Positions 52,568 to 62,837 of a stretch of 64,000 nucleotides of DNA are shown piece after piece (positions within the stretch are counted from its first letter, which is position 1; each line of letters opens with the position of its first letter). The stretch lies in assembly GCF_964019385.1 (NCBI RefSeq), contig NC_088654.1:20633108-20697107 (forward strand). The letters are read 5' to 3'. The notes below the pieces were generated by a model. It worked only from the letters and a program-made list of their open reading frames with translations, ran no database searches and had not been told where the DNA came from. This DNA is from Sycon ciliatum. Lineage: Eukaryota; Porifera; Calcarea; Leucosolenida; Sycettidae. A program made the position numbers and the translations under genes.

Positions 52568-52785
52568 CTGTAAAACACAATGCTTTTGGTGTAACTTTAT
52601 TTTCGGTGATTTCGGTAGAGAAAACAAGCACCTAAATTTAGATTACACCTAAAAGGCACCAGAGTATGCACTGTATGTGCACTGTATGTGCAGGGAATGC
52701 TGGTCACCTAATTCTAAATTACACCTGAAACCTGGCAGGTCCCTGACACCGAAATTTTAATACACCTAAATTACATGTTTTACAG
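52568..52785. mobile_element. MITE with TA target duplication
   Basis: Ends CTGTAAAACA and TGTTTTACAG; TA at 52566 and 52786. Internal direct motifs of AATTACACCT. 218 bp, mariner-like. Confidence 0.8.
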
Positions 52786-52828
52786 TATAGAGTTAGAAGG
52801 TGGTAAAACAGCAAAAGGAAGAAGGTTA

Positions 52829-52949
52829 GGAATGGGTTTGCTCCGACACTGGAGCTTGCGCTATTCCGCCGACAACTTGACACTTGAGTCAAGTGTCAAG
52901 GCATCGGCGGAATAGCGCGAGCTCCAGTGTGGGAGCAAACCCATTCCTA
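52829..52949. repeat. Palindrome of the 24819-25228 family
   Basis: AATGGGTTTGCTCC...CTTGACACTTGA facing GTCAAGTGTCAAGG...GGAGCAAACCCATT. No ribozyme in this copy. Confidence 0.8.
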
Positions 52950-53050
52950 AACAAAATCATCGCCGAAGTCGCAACCTCTATTTCGTAAAGAAGAAGATAG
53001 CTAAAGTATTAGCAATAAGGAAAACAAATTCTGCTGTCATCGCCACACTA

Positions 53051-53100
53051 CAACGAAATCAAGATTTCTTGTCACATTCATCAGTTGAAGTCGTGACTGA
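53051..53100 (-). ncRNA. Degenerate hammerhead relic
   Basis: Minus strand CUGAUGA and GAAA with a short AUG-UGA-CAA stem II (A.A at its base). Stem I pairing is poor. Same subfamily as 58172 and 60700. Confidence 0.3.
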
Positions 53101-53205
53101 AGAGTAACCATGCTGAACAATGATGTGTTACGAGAACAAAATACAGTGCAAAAATAGAATGTGGGAAGGTGAGACAATAGAAGTGAAGTGAGAGCTAAGT
53201 GCAAC

Positions 53206-53226
53206 GGGGGGGGGGGGGGGGGGGGG
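53206..53226. repeat. Poly-G run (21 bp)
   Basis: Uninterrupted G tract; others at 18128, 31867 and 63437. Confidence 0.9.
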
Positions 53227-53462
53227 AGAAACTAATTGTAACGCTAGAACTGTGTAGTGCGCGTCGATTATTTACATAGCTAAAGTAAACAGCAAAAAAT
53301 GCGTGACCTATACACATAGCAATAAATAATATAGATGCAAGTGCGAGAAACCTCAATAAGCGTGACATGTAGTGCGACAACAAGAGACAAGCACTGGATA
53401 TAACTAACGAGGTTTTATCGACCTACCTAACAACCTAAGTGTGAATTTAATTTGCTTCTGCT

Positions 53463-53583
53463 TAGGTTGGGTTTCTTTGTGTGGATGTATATGGCTTCAA
53501 AAACATCCAGCAATCTAGCACTGCGTACACGTGACACAATAAAAAAACAATCATCTGAATACACAGCACGACAATCAGGATGC
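53463..53583 (-). pseudogene. PLE endonuclease C-terminal scrap
   Basis: Minus strand: CRAVYSDDCFFIVS, VRSARLLDVFEAIYIHTKKP. The conserved PLE end, same family as 44103-44178, truncated both sides. Confidence 0.7.
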
Positions 53584-53589
53584 CCAAAC

Positions 53590-54130
53590 AACACTACATG
53601 TCACACTTATTGAGTTTTCTCACACTTGCACCTTTGTGTCATTATTGCTATGCGTATAGGTCACGCAGTTTCGCTGTTTACTTTAGCTATCTTCTTCTTT
53701 GCGCTGTTTTACAGTATACGAAAAACATTACTTTGGTCTATGCACTGTGCACGTTCTACTTCACCTAACATACAACCTTACGAAGTTTTATGAATGTTAA
53801 AGTAGGAGACAACAAACACACCTGATCTCCATGTGTTTTCTATCATGCGATCTGTGTGTGTGTGTTTTTTTACTACGTTCACATAACCAGCTCGAAAAGA
53901 ATAAGGAAAGACAATGGTACGGAGACTAGCACAAATGTGACAACTAATGAGCAGGCGCTGTACCGAGACGCAGCAGTGATGGCGGGGCATTGATGACTCT
54001 GCCGACCTGAGGTCTCGGCGTCACTGCCAAAAACACGCACCAAAAACAAAGAAGAAGAAAAAAAGAAGCTGTACAGGTCAGGAAGATGCAAAAACCCAAG
54101 GCTTAACACGAGCGAGTGTAGGGGGGAAAC
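53590..54130. other. Stretch without recognisable gene
   Basis: Contains GT/T runs near 53848. No gene-like signal. Confidence 0.35.
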
Positions 54131-54134
54131 TATC

Positions 54135-54285
54135 ATAGCATCATATGTGTCATGTCACCTGTGTCATGTGATCTCCGTCATGTGATCTCCGTAAAGTGAT
54201 CTGTGTCATGTGATCTCCATAATGTGATCTGCGTAATGTCATCTGCATCATGTGATCTCTGCAATGTAATCTGTGTAATGTGATG
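54135..54285. repeat. Minisatellite of ATGTGATCTCCGTCA units
   Basis: About ten imperfect 15-bp units. Confidence 0.8.
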
Positions 54286-54289
54286 TCCG

Positions 54290-55180
54290 CCTCCACCGCC
54301 GCGGCCACCTCCACCGCGGCCACGCACGAACTTTGAACTATCTACTATCTATTATACTGTCAGTATGATACATGTACAGATAGTTGACACAGAGATTGTC
54401 AAAAGCCACGGACAAAATACGACTACTGGCTTACAGTTCTGTTATTGATCCAGAGTCACGAAAGAGGTTTGCTGGTAGGGTTATGAGAAAATTATGATGT
54501 AATGCCCTGGAGAAAGTACATGTTCAGAAAAGAATGAAAAAACAGTGAGCACAGGACAAGCATATTTCACTAAGGGTCGTTCTTGGTGTACTTTACTGAG
54601 CCCGGCAATCTGTGTATGAAGTCAATAAAGTAAGTAATGGTGACAAAATACCAATACCTCCAGACAGACTACACCCTACATCAGCGATAGAACATTGCTG
54701 GTTTTAAGCCATATTCTCTGGTCCGAGTTCTGGTAATGACAGTCTATTTTACTTCAGACGTATCCAGTTTCCAACTCTATTGAACTTATGAAAACCTCCA
54801 AGCACTAGCGCATTCTGTAGAATCCAACTCAGTCACGGTGTTTTCGTTAAAGCCAGGTACTAAGATAATATAAAATTCATATTATGATCTACAATAATAT
54901 ATTTGTAAGCTACTAAAATGCCCTCATATGCGGCAACATGACAATCTCATCCACACAGAACATCGAGGACCCACTTGAATCAGGGTCGTCACCCATTGCA
55001 CCAAGGTACTTGGTCCGCGTCAGCAATATTGTCGCATATCTTTTGACAATTTGAACTTAGACTTTGAACAACAACGCATGCACTTGAGGTGATAAAACTT
55101 GGTATGATGGAAGGTAAGTTATAGAATGTCAACTAGCAATGATTTTGGTCCTCCTCGTCGCTTCTTTTGGTACTGGTGTC
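54290..55180. other. Stretch without recognisable gene
   Basis: 54690-54770 has a badly decayed tRNA-like motif (TGGTCCGAGTTCTGGTAATG) related to 29855-29926. Otherwise nothing recognised. Confidence 0.4.
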
Positions 55181-55194
55181 AAACATTTTTCCAG

Positions 55195-55385
55195 GCACAA
55201 TCTTCTTCAGCCTACTCAAGCTCAACTGATGAGGGGTGAATTCCCCGAAACACTGTGTATTGAGCAGGGAGTGGTGCTTCCTTTCAGGTTTGCCGAGCGA
55301 AAGGTGCGACGTGCTCCTTGTGTGCTTCGGATGGCAGTCTTGAGTCAGTCAAGTGTCAAGTTCGGCAAGAAGCGTGTGCTCCTCA
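55195..55385 (+). repeat. Single-arm copy of the hammerhead palindrome family
   Basis: GGCACAATCTTCTTCAGCC through GTCAAGTGTCAAG matches 25015-25190 with more divergence downstream. Confidence 0.8.
55221..55264 (+). ncRNA. Hammerhead ribozyme
   Basis: Same as 25041-25084, all core and stem positions kept. Confidence 0.9.
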
Positions 55386-55564
55386 TTGGAGCAACCATCT
55401 GCAGAAAGATATGCGACAGTATTGATGACGTGGACCAAGTAGCTCAATACAAAAAATATTGGTCAGGAGATTGGTCTTTTTGTCTTTAGCACCTGTCAAC
55501 TGACAACCGCTCTATTCAGTTTCTATTCACAATCGCCGCATGCGCTGGATGAAGAATGAATTTT

Positions 55565-56600
55565 ATTCCCGTAGCTATGCAGAAGACGTTACTTCAGTAA
55601 CGTCTGGCGCTAGCCAGGGTCCACACAGCTTTGATTTGGTGTTTATTTATTTTCTTTGTTTGTTTGTGTGTGCTATCGGCATGCCTGGCGCTATCCCGTA
55701 CTTGTCCCGTATCATCAAGAGTACCGTACCATCAAGAGAATAAGTATGTATGCGAAGTTTATCGGGGAATGCATGCAGGCCGATAGTGCAGTGCATTGAG
55801 CATTCAAGAGTTGCGTAGTTTAGACACGATACTGGTCAAGCGAGCTAAGACAGAGATCCTTGCCGTCAAGTCTGTCGAACCAGGCCTCAGTCAAACTGGC
55901 TGTTTACGAATGTCCAGATAGCGCGCCGCGTGTCAAGCGTACCATCCTGAGAGAAAATTTTCTGCATGCACCGGTATGCTGTGAAGTATGGCTGCCCTTT
56001 CATATCCAGGGTTCTACCGCATCTGATCTGTTTCGATAAGCGGTACGGCCTGGAATGTGACAACACGACAACGCCCGAAAACGATGCCTAAACGGAACGA
56101 AATGGAAACGCACTTCAACGTGTTCCAAGCTCTCTCGTTCCCGTAGCTATGCAGAAGACGTAACTTCAGTAACGTCTGGCGCTAGCCAGGGCCCACACAG
56201 CTTTAATTCCCGTAGCTATGCAGAAGACGTTACTTCAGTAACGTCTGGCGCTAGCCAGGGTCCACACAGCTTTAATTTGGTGTTTGTTTGTGTCACGCCT
56301 GGCGCTATCCCGTATCTGTCCCGTACAGTACCGTACCGTACCAGCAAAGACAGCTGGCCACAATATTTTTGTTTGTTTGTGCCATCGGCATGCCTGGCGC
56401 TATCCCGTACCTGTCCCGTACCATCAAGAGTACGGTACCATAAAGAGAATGCGAAGTGTATCGGGGGAATGCATTCAGTGCAGTAACATTTTGTGTGGAT
56501 TTGTGTGCGAGGCCGAGATCCCACTAGCAGGCTGGCTGGGCCGCCTTTCGACTAGCCCAGGAATTGCATGTAGGCCGATAGCATAATAATTATAACGTAT
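55565..56600. repeat. Cluster of CCCGTAGCTATGCAG/GGTACGGGA repeats
   Basis: Copies start at 55568, 56139 and 56211 (the last two in tandem at ~72 bp). Each has the palindrome GACGTTACTTCAGTAACGTC and the GCTATCCCGTAC..GTCCCGTACC motif. 55800-56130 is unassigned. Confidence 0.65.
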
Positions 56601-56603
56601 AGA

Positions 56604-56645
56604 TGTATAGCAGGGAGTCGTATTATGTAAACGACTCCCTGCTGT
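56604..56645. repeat. Small hairpin
   Basis: AGCAGGGAGTCGT and ACGACTCCCTGCT facing each other with a 10-bp loop, just upstream of the next ORF. Confidence 0.6.
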
Positions 56646-57068
56646 ATGGGGAGATTTTCTGGAAAGAAATACGAAGTAGGGAGACGAGTAAATGCTATTA
56701 GAATGGACGTTAGTTGCCGAATAGGTGACAGGAAGCATCAGCAAAAACATACTTTGGAAGAGAGACCCCGTCGTCTCCAAAATAATCCTGAACGGGCGAG
56801 TCAGCGCCGGTCACAGGAAACGTCGGGAGAGAGATCCCGTCGACTCCAGAACGCCCGTGATCCTCAGAGTCAGCGCCGGTCACAGGAAACGTCGGAAGAG
56901 AGATCCCGTCGACTCCAGAACATTCGTGATCGGCAGAGTCAGCACCGGTCACAGGAAACGGCAGGACAGACATCCCGTCGACTCCAGAACGCCCGTGATC
57001 GGCAGAGTCAGCACCGGTCCCCAGGAAACGTCAGGACAGACATCCCGTCGACTCCAGAACGCCCGTGA
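56646..57068 (+). CDS. ORF with 23-aa tandem repeats (RRLQNxRDxQSQxRSQET)
   Basis: 140 aa, basic and Gln/Arg-rich. Three 69-bp units (from about 56815) keep the frame, giving RRLQN.RD.QSQ.RSQET repeats. Repeats of this type are familiar near the N-terminus of Helitron/Pif1-like proteins (ETxEQRxxRLQxxR), so this may be such a scrap. No helicase is nearby. The frame shifts at the last unit (single extra C near 57021). Confidence 0.4.
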   Translation: MGRFSGKKYEVGRRVNAIRMDVSCRIGDRKHQQKHTLEERPRRLQNNPERASQRRSQETSGERSRRLQNARDPQSQRRSQETSEERSRRLQNIRDRQSQHRSQETAGQTSRRLQNARDRQSQHRSPGNVRTDIPSTPERP

Positions 57069-57084
57069 CCGTCAGAAACGAGAC

Positions 57085-57780
57085 AGGTACGGGATAGCGC
57101 CAGGCATGCTGATGGCACAAACAAACAAAAATACTGCGGCCAGCTGTTTGTGGCCAGCTGCCTTTGATGGTACGGTACGTTACGGGACAAATACGGGATA
57201 GCGTCAGGCTAGGCTTGACCCAAAAAAAGTTAAAAAATATAAAATAAATACCAAATAAAATATTAATCCCGTAGCTATGCAACAGACAACCCACGAGTCT
57301 CCACAGTTAATTGGGAACTCGTGGCCTGGCACGAGGGTAACATGGATGCAGCTAATGAGATTTCGGTCTTTGACCACTTGGTGGTGGGTCTGATCTACTC
57401 ACCTCCCACCGTTTAGGCGCTGCATCTGCGCCTTTGATCCTAGAGGGTGGTGGCGTTCCCACGGCGGATGTGGAAAATTCGGCTTCCAGCCGAGTCTCAC
57501 GCGAACTGTGAAATTGTTTTTATTTTTATTATGCAACAGACGTTAGTTCTGTATCGTTTGGCGCTAGCCAGGGTCCACACAGCTTTGACACGTTACCAGG
57601 TTACATGCTTTCATTTCGCTCTGCAAAGAGCACCTAGGGTTGCCTGTAAAAAGACGGCAACGTCTGTAGGGATTAAAAAAAAAAATACTACTACTGCTAC
57701 TACTATGCATGATGAGCAAACAAAAAAGCATAACGTAGGGCCCTGAGCTTCCAAGCTCTCTCGTTTCGTGTTTGTTTGTT
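57085..57780. repeat. More GGTACGGGA and TAGGGCCCTGAGC repeats
   Basis: GACAGGTACGGGATAGCGCC at 57078, GGTACGGTACGTTACGGGAC at 57168, CCCGTAGCTATGCA at 57269 and TAGGGCCCTGAGCTTCCAAG at 57737. 57300-57530 is unassigned. Confidence 0.5.
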
Positions 57781-58171
57781 TGTGTCACGCCTGGCGCTAT
57801 CCCGTATCTGTCCCGTACCGTGCCATCAAGAGAATGAGTATGTATTATAGCATTATGTATAGCACTAAAGCGGCCAGCACCAAGAAATGAGAGACTGTAG
57901 AGGCCTGGCATATGTTATGTTAACTTTATTTTACTTCACCATAGATACAGGTATGGCTGCCTTCTTGCTGTGGATCATAAAGTGCCATAGCTCCTAGGCT
58001 ATGATGAAAAATAAAAATAGATTCATCATCATCATCTGCGCTGCCGAAAAAATAATAATACTAAAATAAAAAATGTAAAAAGGCGACGTGGAGACAATAA
58101 TCTTAATAATGCAATGAATATAACTAAATGCGCACTCATATCACAACCATGGGGACGAATCATGTACATGT

Positions 58172-58209
58172 ATTCCAGAACGTTTTCTTGTCACAATTAT
58201 CAATGGAAT
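58172..58209 (-). ncRNA. Degenerate hammerhead (PLE3, 3' arm)
   Basis: Stem I AUUCCA/UGGAAU perfect, stem II UUG-UGA-CAA, GAAA intact, cleavage UUC. The core reads UUGAUAA instead of CUGAUGA (C3 and G8 changed), so it is probably inactive. Confidence 0.5.
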
Positions 58210-58415
58210 TCGTGACTAAAGAGAATGATGAAACTACAATAGGATTTATACACTTGGAGTGGAACAGCGAGGATACAAGCATAGTAAGAAAAATAGCACA
58301 AACCTAGGAACAATGTGCACAGGTAATAACTATAGGTGAGGTGAGAAATGATAGGAAATTCAGCAAGTGCAGTGTGACAATGGACATGCATGTGCAAGTG
58401 TGTGTGAGTGCGAAT

Positions 58416-60443
58416 TTACTGGAATAGCGTAAGTGCGGTGACATTTTCTTTTTGTTTACAAAGATTTGGATCACGAATGCGAATGTAGACTGCTTCTAGA
58501 ACTTTCAACTGCTTGAAACTACTTGCAGAACGAACAACACTAAACCAAGAATCATCATAACTTTCACGACACACGGGGTTAGACAACAAATGCAATTTAA
58601 TTGCCGATGTATTCTTCTTCTTCTCACCGCCTCTGCCTTCCCTTGGTTTCTGACCACCACCGTCCTTCACACCATCTGCACCATCATCGTCATCATCGTC
58701 ATCGTCCTCTTCATCATCGCTGCCACCTTCACCTGTCGTCAGCTCTCCCAGCAACTGACCACCGGGTTCATCATCGTCACTGCACATGTCGCTTCCACAC
58801 TCCTCCTCCAGCTGCCGTCGCGTTCTCTTCCTGACCGGTCTTCCCTTGCCATTGCCAAACACCTCACAGTCGTCAACCCTTCCGCTGGCATCATCCATAT
58901 CCGGAGAGTTTCGTTGCATCTTTCCAGTCACCTCTGCAAACCGAGCTGCCAGCCGTTTGCTCCTTCTCAGCTTTGGTGAGTTGCGGTTGTCTGCGTCCGG
59001 CGTACCGGTACTCGCTGATAATGAAGATAAGACACAGTGTTCGTCTTTGTTTACATTAATGTTTGTTACCGATTTCTGCGTGCTGTGTTGGTTTTTCCGA
59101 GACACCGTTTGTGGAGCAGAAGCCTCTGCCGGAACGGACACTGGAGTCGGGTGCTTACGTGGTCGGCCACGCTTTGGTCGGGAGGACCTAGCCGCCTGTG
59201 ACAATAGTGAGAGCGGCACGTGTTGTTTGATACGTTCGGACAGATGTTGAAGGGTCCTACCAACATACCGACTACCACATTGTCGGCATTCAAAGTAGTA
59301 AATGAGGTGACTCAATTGTAGGGTTGGTTGGACATCCTTCAACATCGTGAACGAACGGATCGTAGTGAACACGGTAACCACATTGGTGGCAAAGTAGGTT
59401 TTCTCCACTAGGGATTTCACCACACGGGCCGTGTCCTTCGATTCGTTCCCTTTCCAGGGCAAGCAAAGAAATACGCGGCACGGCAACGGTCCGATAGCTC
59501 GTTCCTTAACAACAGGTGTAGTTGTTAGAAGTTTGTTGAGGAGCTGCTGCGGGTAGCCATTCTTCACAAATACGGAGCGTAGAAAATCAAGTTCCTGTTG
59601 TAGCTTTGTGGGTGAACATATGCGTTGTGCCCTATTTACAAGGTTACGAACTAAGTTTGACTTGTACTGGGAAGAGCAGAACGAGTCAAACATCATGTAC
59701 TGCCCGGTGAAAGTGGGTTTACGGTATACTGTAGTCAATACACCAGTCTGGGTCTTTTCGACTAACACATCCAGAAACGATAGCTTATTGGACTCTTCAT
59801 GTTCACACGTAAATCTCAGTGCAGGATGGATTGTATTCAGTTTCAGCAGAAAGGCGTCAGCGTCTGCTCTCGAATCAAAGTACGTGAAGGAGTCATCCAC
59901 AAACCTGACGTACAATTCCGGCCACTTATCTATCTTCGATTCACAGTACCCAACAAACACATTGGCTAGGACCGGACCCAATGGAGAACCCATAGCCACG
60001 CCATCCGTCTGTTTATACATGTTGTCGTCAAATGAAAACTCCACACCACTCGTAACCATCAACATCAAGCGGCGAAAAGCCGCTTCGGACAGCCATGGTA
60101 CATCTTTTATTTCCTTGTTGTGGTACAGTGTTTCTACACAGATATTGATTGTCTCGGATAATGGTACGTTTGTAAACAGACTGACAACATCAAAGGAACA
60201 CATGTGCGCAGAAGATGGAACTGGGTTCTCATGTAAGATTTCAACAAACTGGAAGGTGTCTTTGACGTTGTGCTTACAGTAGAAATCCAGCACTGGCTGG
60301 ATCATCATACACAGCCATTTGGATATTCTGTATTCCGCTGAGCCAGTCATGGAGAGTATCGGACGTAGCGGGCAAGATTGCTTGTGAATTTTTGGCAAGC
60401 CCAAAAGTTCTAGAAGCAGTCTACATTCGCATTCGTGATCCAA
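58416..60443 (-). CDS. PLE reverse transcriptase with split GIY-YIG endonuclease
   Basis: 675 aa; the first ~12 residues come from the inverted cap, then LGLPKIHKQSCPLRPILS. RT: SFDVVSLFTNVP (83-94), GVAMGSPLGPVLAN (148-161), catalytic FVDD (181-184), VYRKPTFTGQY (239-249). First GIY-YIG half 379-409: YYFECRQCGSRYVGRTLQHL..RIKQH. AT-hook PKRGRPRKHP (423-432). Linker of ~180 aa ending in a strongly acidic run of Asp/Glu. Second half ~612-675: SAIKLHLLSNPVCRESYDDS, FKQLKVLEAVYIRIRDP, LCKQKENVTALTLF. N-terminal RT is lost by truncation. No stops or shifts in the rest. It would nick target DNA and extend from it. Confidence 0.9.
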   Translation of the reverse strand: MDHECECRLLLELLGLPKIHKQSCPLRPILSMTGSAEYRISKWLCMMIQPVLDFYCKHNVKDTFQFVEILHENPVPSSAHMCSFDVVSLFTNVPLSETINICVETLYHNKEIKDVPWLSEAAFRRLMLMVTSGVEFSFDDNMYKQTDGVAMGSPLGPVLANVFVGYCESKIDKWPELYVRFVDDSFTYFDSRADADAFLLKLNTIHPALRFTCEHEESNKLSFLDVLVEKTQTGVLTTVYRKPTFTGQYMMFDSFCSSQYKSNLVRNLVNRAQRICSPTKLQQELDFLRSVFVKNGYPQQLLNKLLTTTPVVKERAIGPLPCRVFLCLPWKGNESKDTARVVKSLVEKTYFATNVVTVFTTIRSFTMLKDVQPTLQLSHLIYYFECRQCGSRYVGRTLQHLSERIKQHVPLSLLSQAARSSRPKRGRPRKHPTPVSVPAEASAPQTVSRKNQHSTQKSVTNINVNKDEHCVLSSLSASTGTPDADNRNSPKLRRSKRLAARFAEVTGKMQRNSPDMDDASGRVDDCEVFGNGKGRPVRKRTRRQLEEECGSDMCSDDDEPGGQLLGELTTGEGGSDDEEDDDDDDDDGADGVKDGGGQKPREGRGGEKKKNTSAIKLHLLSNPVCRESYDDSWFSVVRSASSFKQLKVLEAVYIRIRDPNLCKQKENVTALTLFQ

Positions 60444-60699
60444 ATCTTTGTAAACAAAAAGAAAATGTCACCACACTTACGCTATTCCAGTAAATTCGCA
60501 CTCACACACACTTGCACATGCATGTCCATTGTCACACTGCACTTGCTGAATTTCCTATCATTTCTCACCTCACCTATAGTTATTACCTGTGCACATTGTT
60601 CCTAGGTTTGTGCTATTTTTCTTACTATGCTTGTATCCTCGCTGTTCCACTCCAAGTGTATAAATCCTATTGTAGTTTCATCATTCTCTTTAGTCACGA

Positions 60700-60737
60700 A
60701 TTCCATTGATAATTGTGACAAGAAAACGTTCTGGAAT
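60700..60737 (+). ncRNA. Degenerate hammerhead (PLE3, inverted cap)
   Basis: Inverse copy of 58172-58209 with the same two core changes. Confidence 0.5.
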
Positions 60738-61122
60738 ACATGTACATGATTCGTCCCCATGGTTGTGATATGAGTGCGCATTTAGTTATATTCATTGCAT
60801 TATTAAAATAGAAAATAGAAATGAAAAAACGGCATTATGCAGCTGTGTAAGCAGTAGATGCACAGTGTGACTGCCAGGCATCTCTGTCAGATGCCAACTG
60901 GCAATTCTCATGCAGAGACATACCAAAAAATAGATTAATATGATCAAATATGAACAGTATGGAAAGAATAAGATGTCATGACTTTCAGCAGGCCAATTAT
61001 AAAACATACCATGCAGCAGTGTATTTTATGTGTGTGGTGGTTGTACATGTAGATAATATACAATGTATATTATCTACATGTAGATGATGGACAGGGGACA
61101 GAACGTAATAGTGTATCAATAG

Positions 61123-61551
61123 CTAATGGAGTGAAGTGAGATCAAGATCTGAAAGAGATTTTTTGAAATGAACAAGGTTTGTTAGAGAGCGGGTAGCATC
61201 GGGTAGAGAGTTCCACGTGGTGCAGCCCAGAAATTGGATAGAACATCTTCCAGCAGGATTGGGTAGGAATGGGATGCGAAGTAAATTATGCAGCTGCCCA
61301 CGGGTGACTATACGATCAGCAAGTGGTATCTGAGGCTGGGCAAGTAATACAAAATAATCTTGAAAAAGAGAGCTTGCAGATCCGTGTATATACTGGAAAA
61401 CAAAAACAAGCATCCTCTGTAAAAGGACTTGGTGAAGTGATGGCACGGATAACTTAGCAAGCAAGGGAGCTGCTGCAGTGCGGCGGGGAGCCTGAAACAC
61501 AGTGATGAATACCAGACTTATGCAGATATATGTGTAGGACTCAGAGAGCAA
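61123..61551 (-). pseudogene. 3' end of a non-LTR RT
   Basis: Minus strand, 142 aa: RILVF/YIHG region, then RCSIQFLGCTTWNSLPDATR and LVHFKKSLSDLDL, the standard C-terminal end of CR1/jockey-type pol (R.S..FLG..WNSLP..IR....  FK..L). 5'-truncated. Confidence 0.75.
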
Positions 61552-61554
61552 TCA

Positions 61555-62250
61555 CGTCTCTATGACCGATCACGATCCCCGTGACCAATCAAACAGTCAC
61601 AAATCCCCGAAGAGAAGTCATAAAGTCACACACCAGTTTGAATCCCGATGACTAGTCAGAAACAGCCGCGACTTTCTCTGTGAACGGTCACAGAATCCAC
61701 GTCAAAATATTACGACTCAACTGTAGGCATTCACGCGATCAGCATACTTTTCCTTCACAGGTTTCAGAAGTGAGCAAGAAAGATTTCGACCAACTCTCGA
61801 TCTCCGCGTAGTTTACTTGTAGCTCGAGTCTGGTGTGTGTGGGCTCCACTCCAAAACGAAGGGCGGTCGAAAATCTTGCAGGCTTCAGATAGAATCTCTT
61901 TTGAGAGTACGTTCTGGCTAGTAGATTACTATTTGAAGAACAAACTTTGTCGTTCAGAAAAGCTATTTCGGAATATTTTCAGTCATGTAATTTTTGCATG
62001 CCGATCTTGCTAGAACGGAGACTAACTTCAACTGATCCAGCATACAAGCAGCACTCGCTTTGTGTTTTTGGAGAGGATGGGTGACAAGATTACGTAGGGC
62101 CGTAGGAGGCGGTCCGGCAGGTCCGGCAGTTGCCGGACCAATATTCGGCCAAAAAAAAAAAAAAAAAAAGCCGGGAGCTCACACATATGAGCAGCTCAGG
62201 ATGTCCACCCATGATGATGATGTGTGCAATAAGTAGTATCAAGAGTATAC
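61555..62250. other. Stretch without recognisable gene
   Basis: Contains a poly-A run at 62151-62170. No coding signal. Confidence 0.4.
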
Positions 62251-62257
62251 ATGTAGG

Positions 62258-62835
62258 TACAGTCAAACCTCGTTAGGACGAACACTGATAAGGCGAACTT
62301 TCCATTAGTACGAACTAAGGCCAATCCTATGGTTGGCCAGGCATCAATTCAAGTCAAAATTATTTGTTTACGACGAACTTCTGTACAGCGAACTTTCGCG
62401 AAGAGGAACTATTTTCAAGTATGATTTGAAGAAAATCAGTGTGGTCATGTACATGTAGTACGAACTTTCGGTCCACGAGCGTGCACGTGCGCTGGCTGCT
62501 TTTTTTCTTCTTCATTTTTTCTATAGTCGAGGTCATATTGTACGTACAGTGCAAATTGCTTTCAAGCGTGTTTTGAACAAATCAATCAGTGCGTTGTACG
62601 AACTTTCGACACAGTCGTGATTCATTGCACTTTGTCATTGTAATTACCTGTTTCTGGCTTATGCTAAGAATGACATGCTTCCCATGTACACGTTTACCAC
62701 AGCATGCACCTTCAGGTAAATACAATCCATCTGATATGCATATCGATTTTTTGTCAGATCTGGATAAGAAGAACTCCCGATAAGACAAACAAATTTGTTC
62801 AGTCCCTTGAAGTTCGTCCTAACGAGGTCTGACTG
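62258..62835. mobile_element. MITE with TA target duplication
   Basis: TIRs CAGTCAAACCTCGTTAGGAC and GTCCTAACGAGGTCTGACTG (one extra base), TA at 62256 and 62836. 578 bp; GGACGAAC/GCGAACTT motifs recur inside. Non-coding, Tigger/pogo-like by termini. Confidence 0.85.
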
Positions 62836-62837
62836 TA

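Larger units (their letters stand above)
58103..60805 (-). mobile_element. Penelope-like element copy 3, 5'-truncated with inverted 3' cap
   Basis: The 3' ~400 bp (58103-58505) recur inverted at 60403-60805, including 25 or more C-terminal codons (VYIRIRDPNLCKQKENVTTL on the plus strand). The arms are nearly identical. The GACGTGGAGACAATAATC terminus lies at 58083. Confidence 0.9.
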
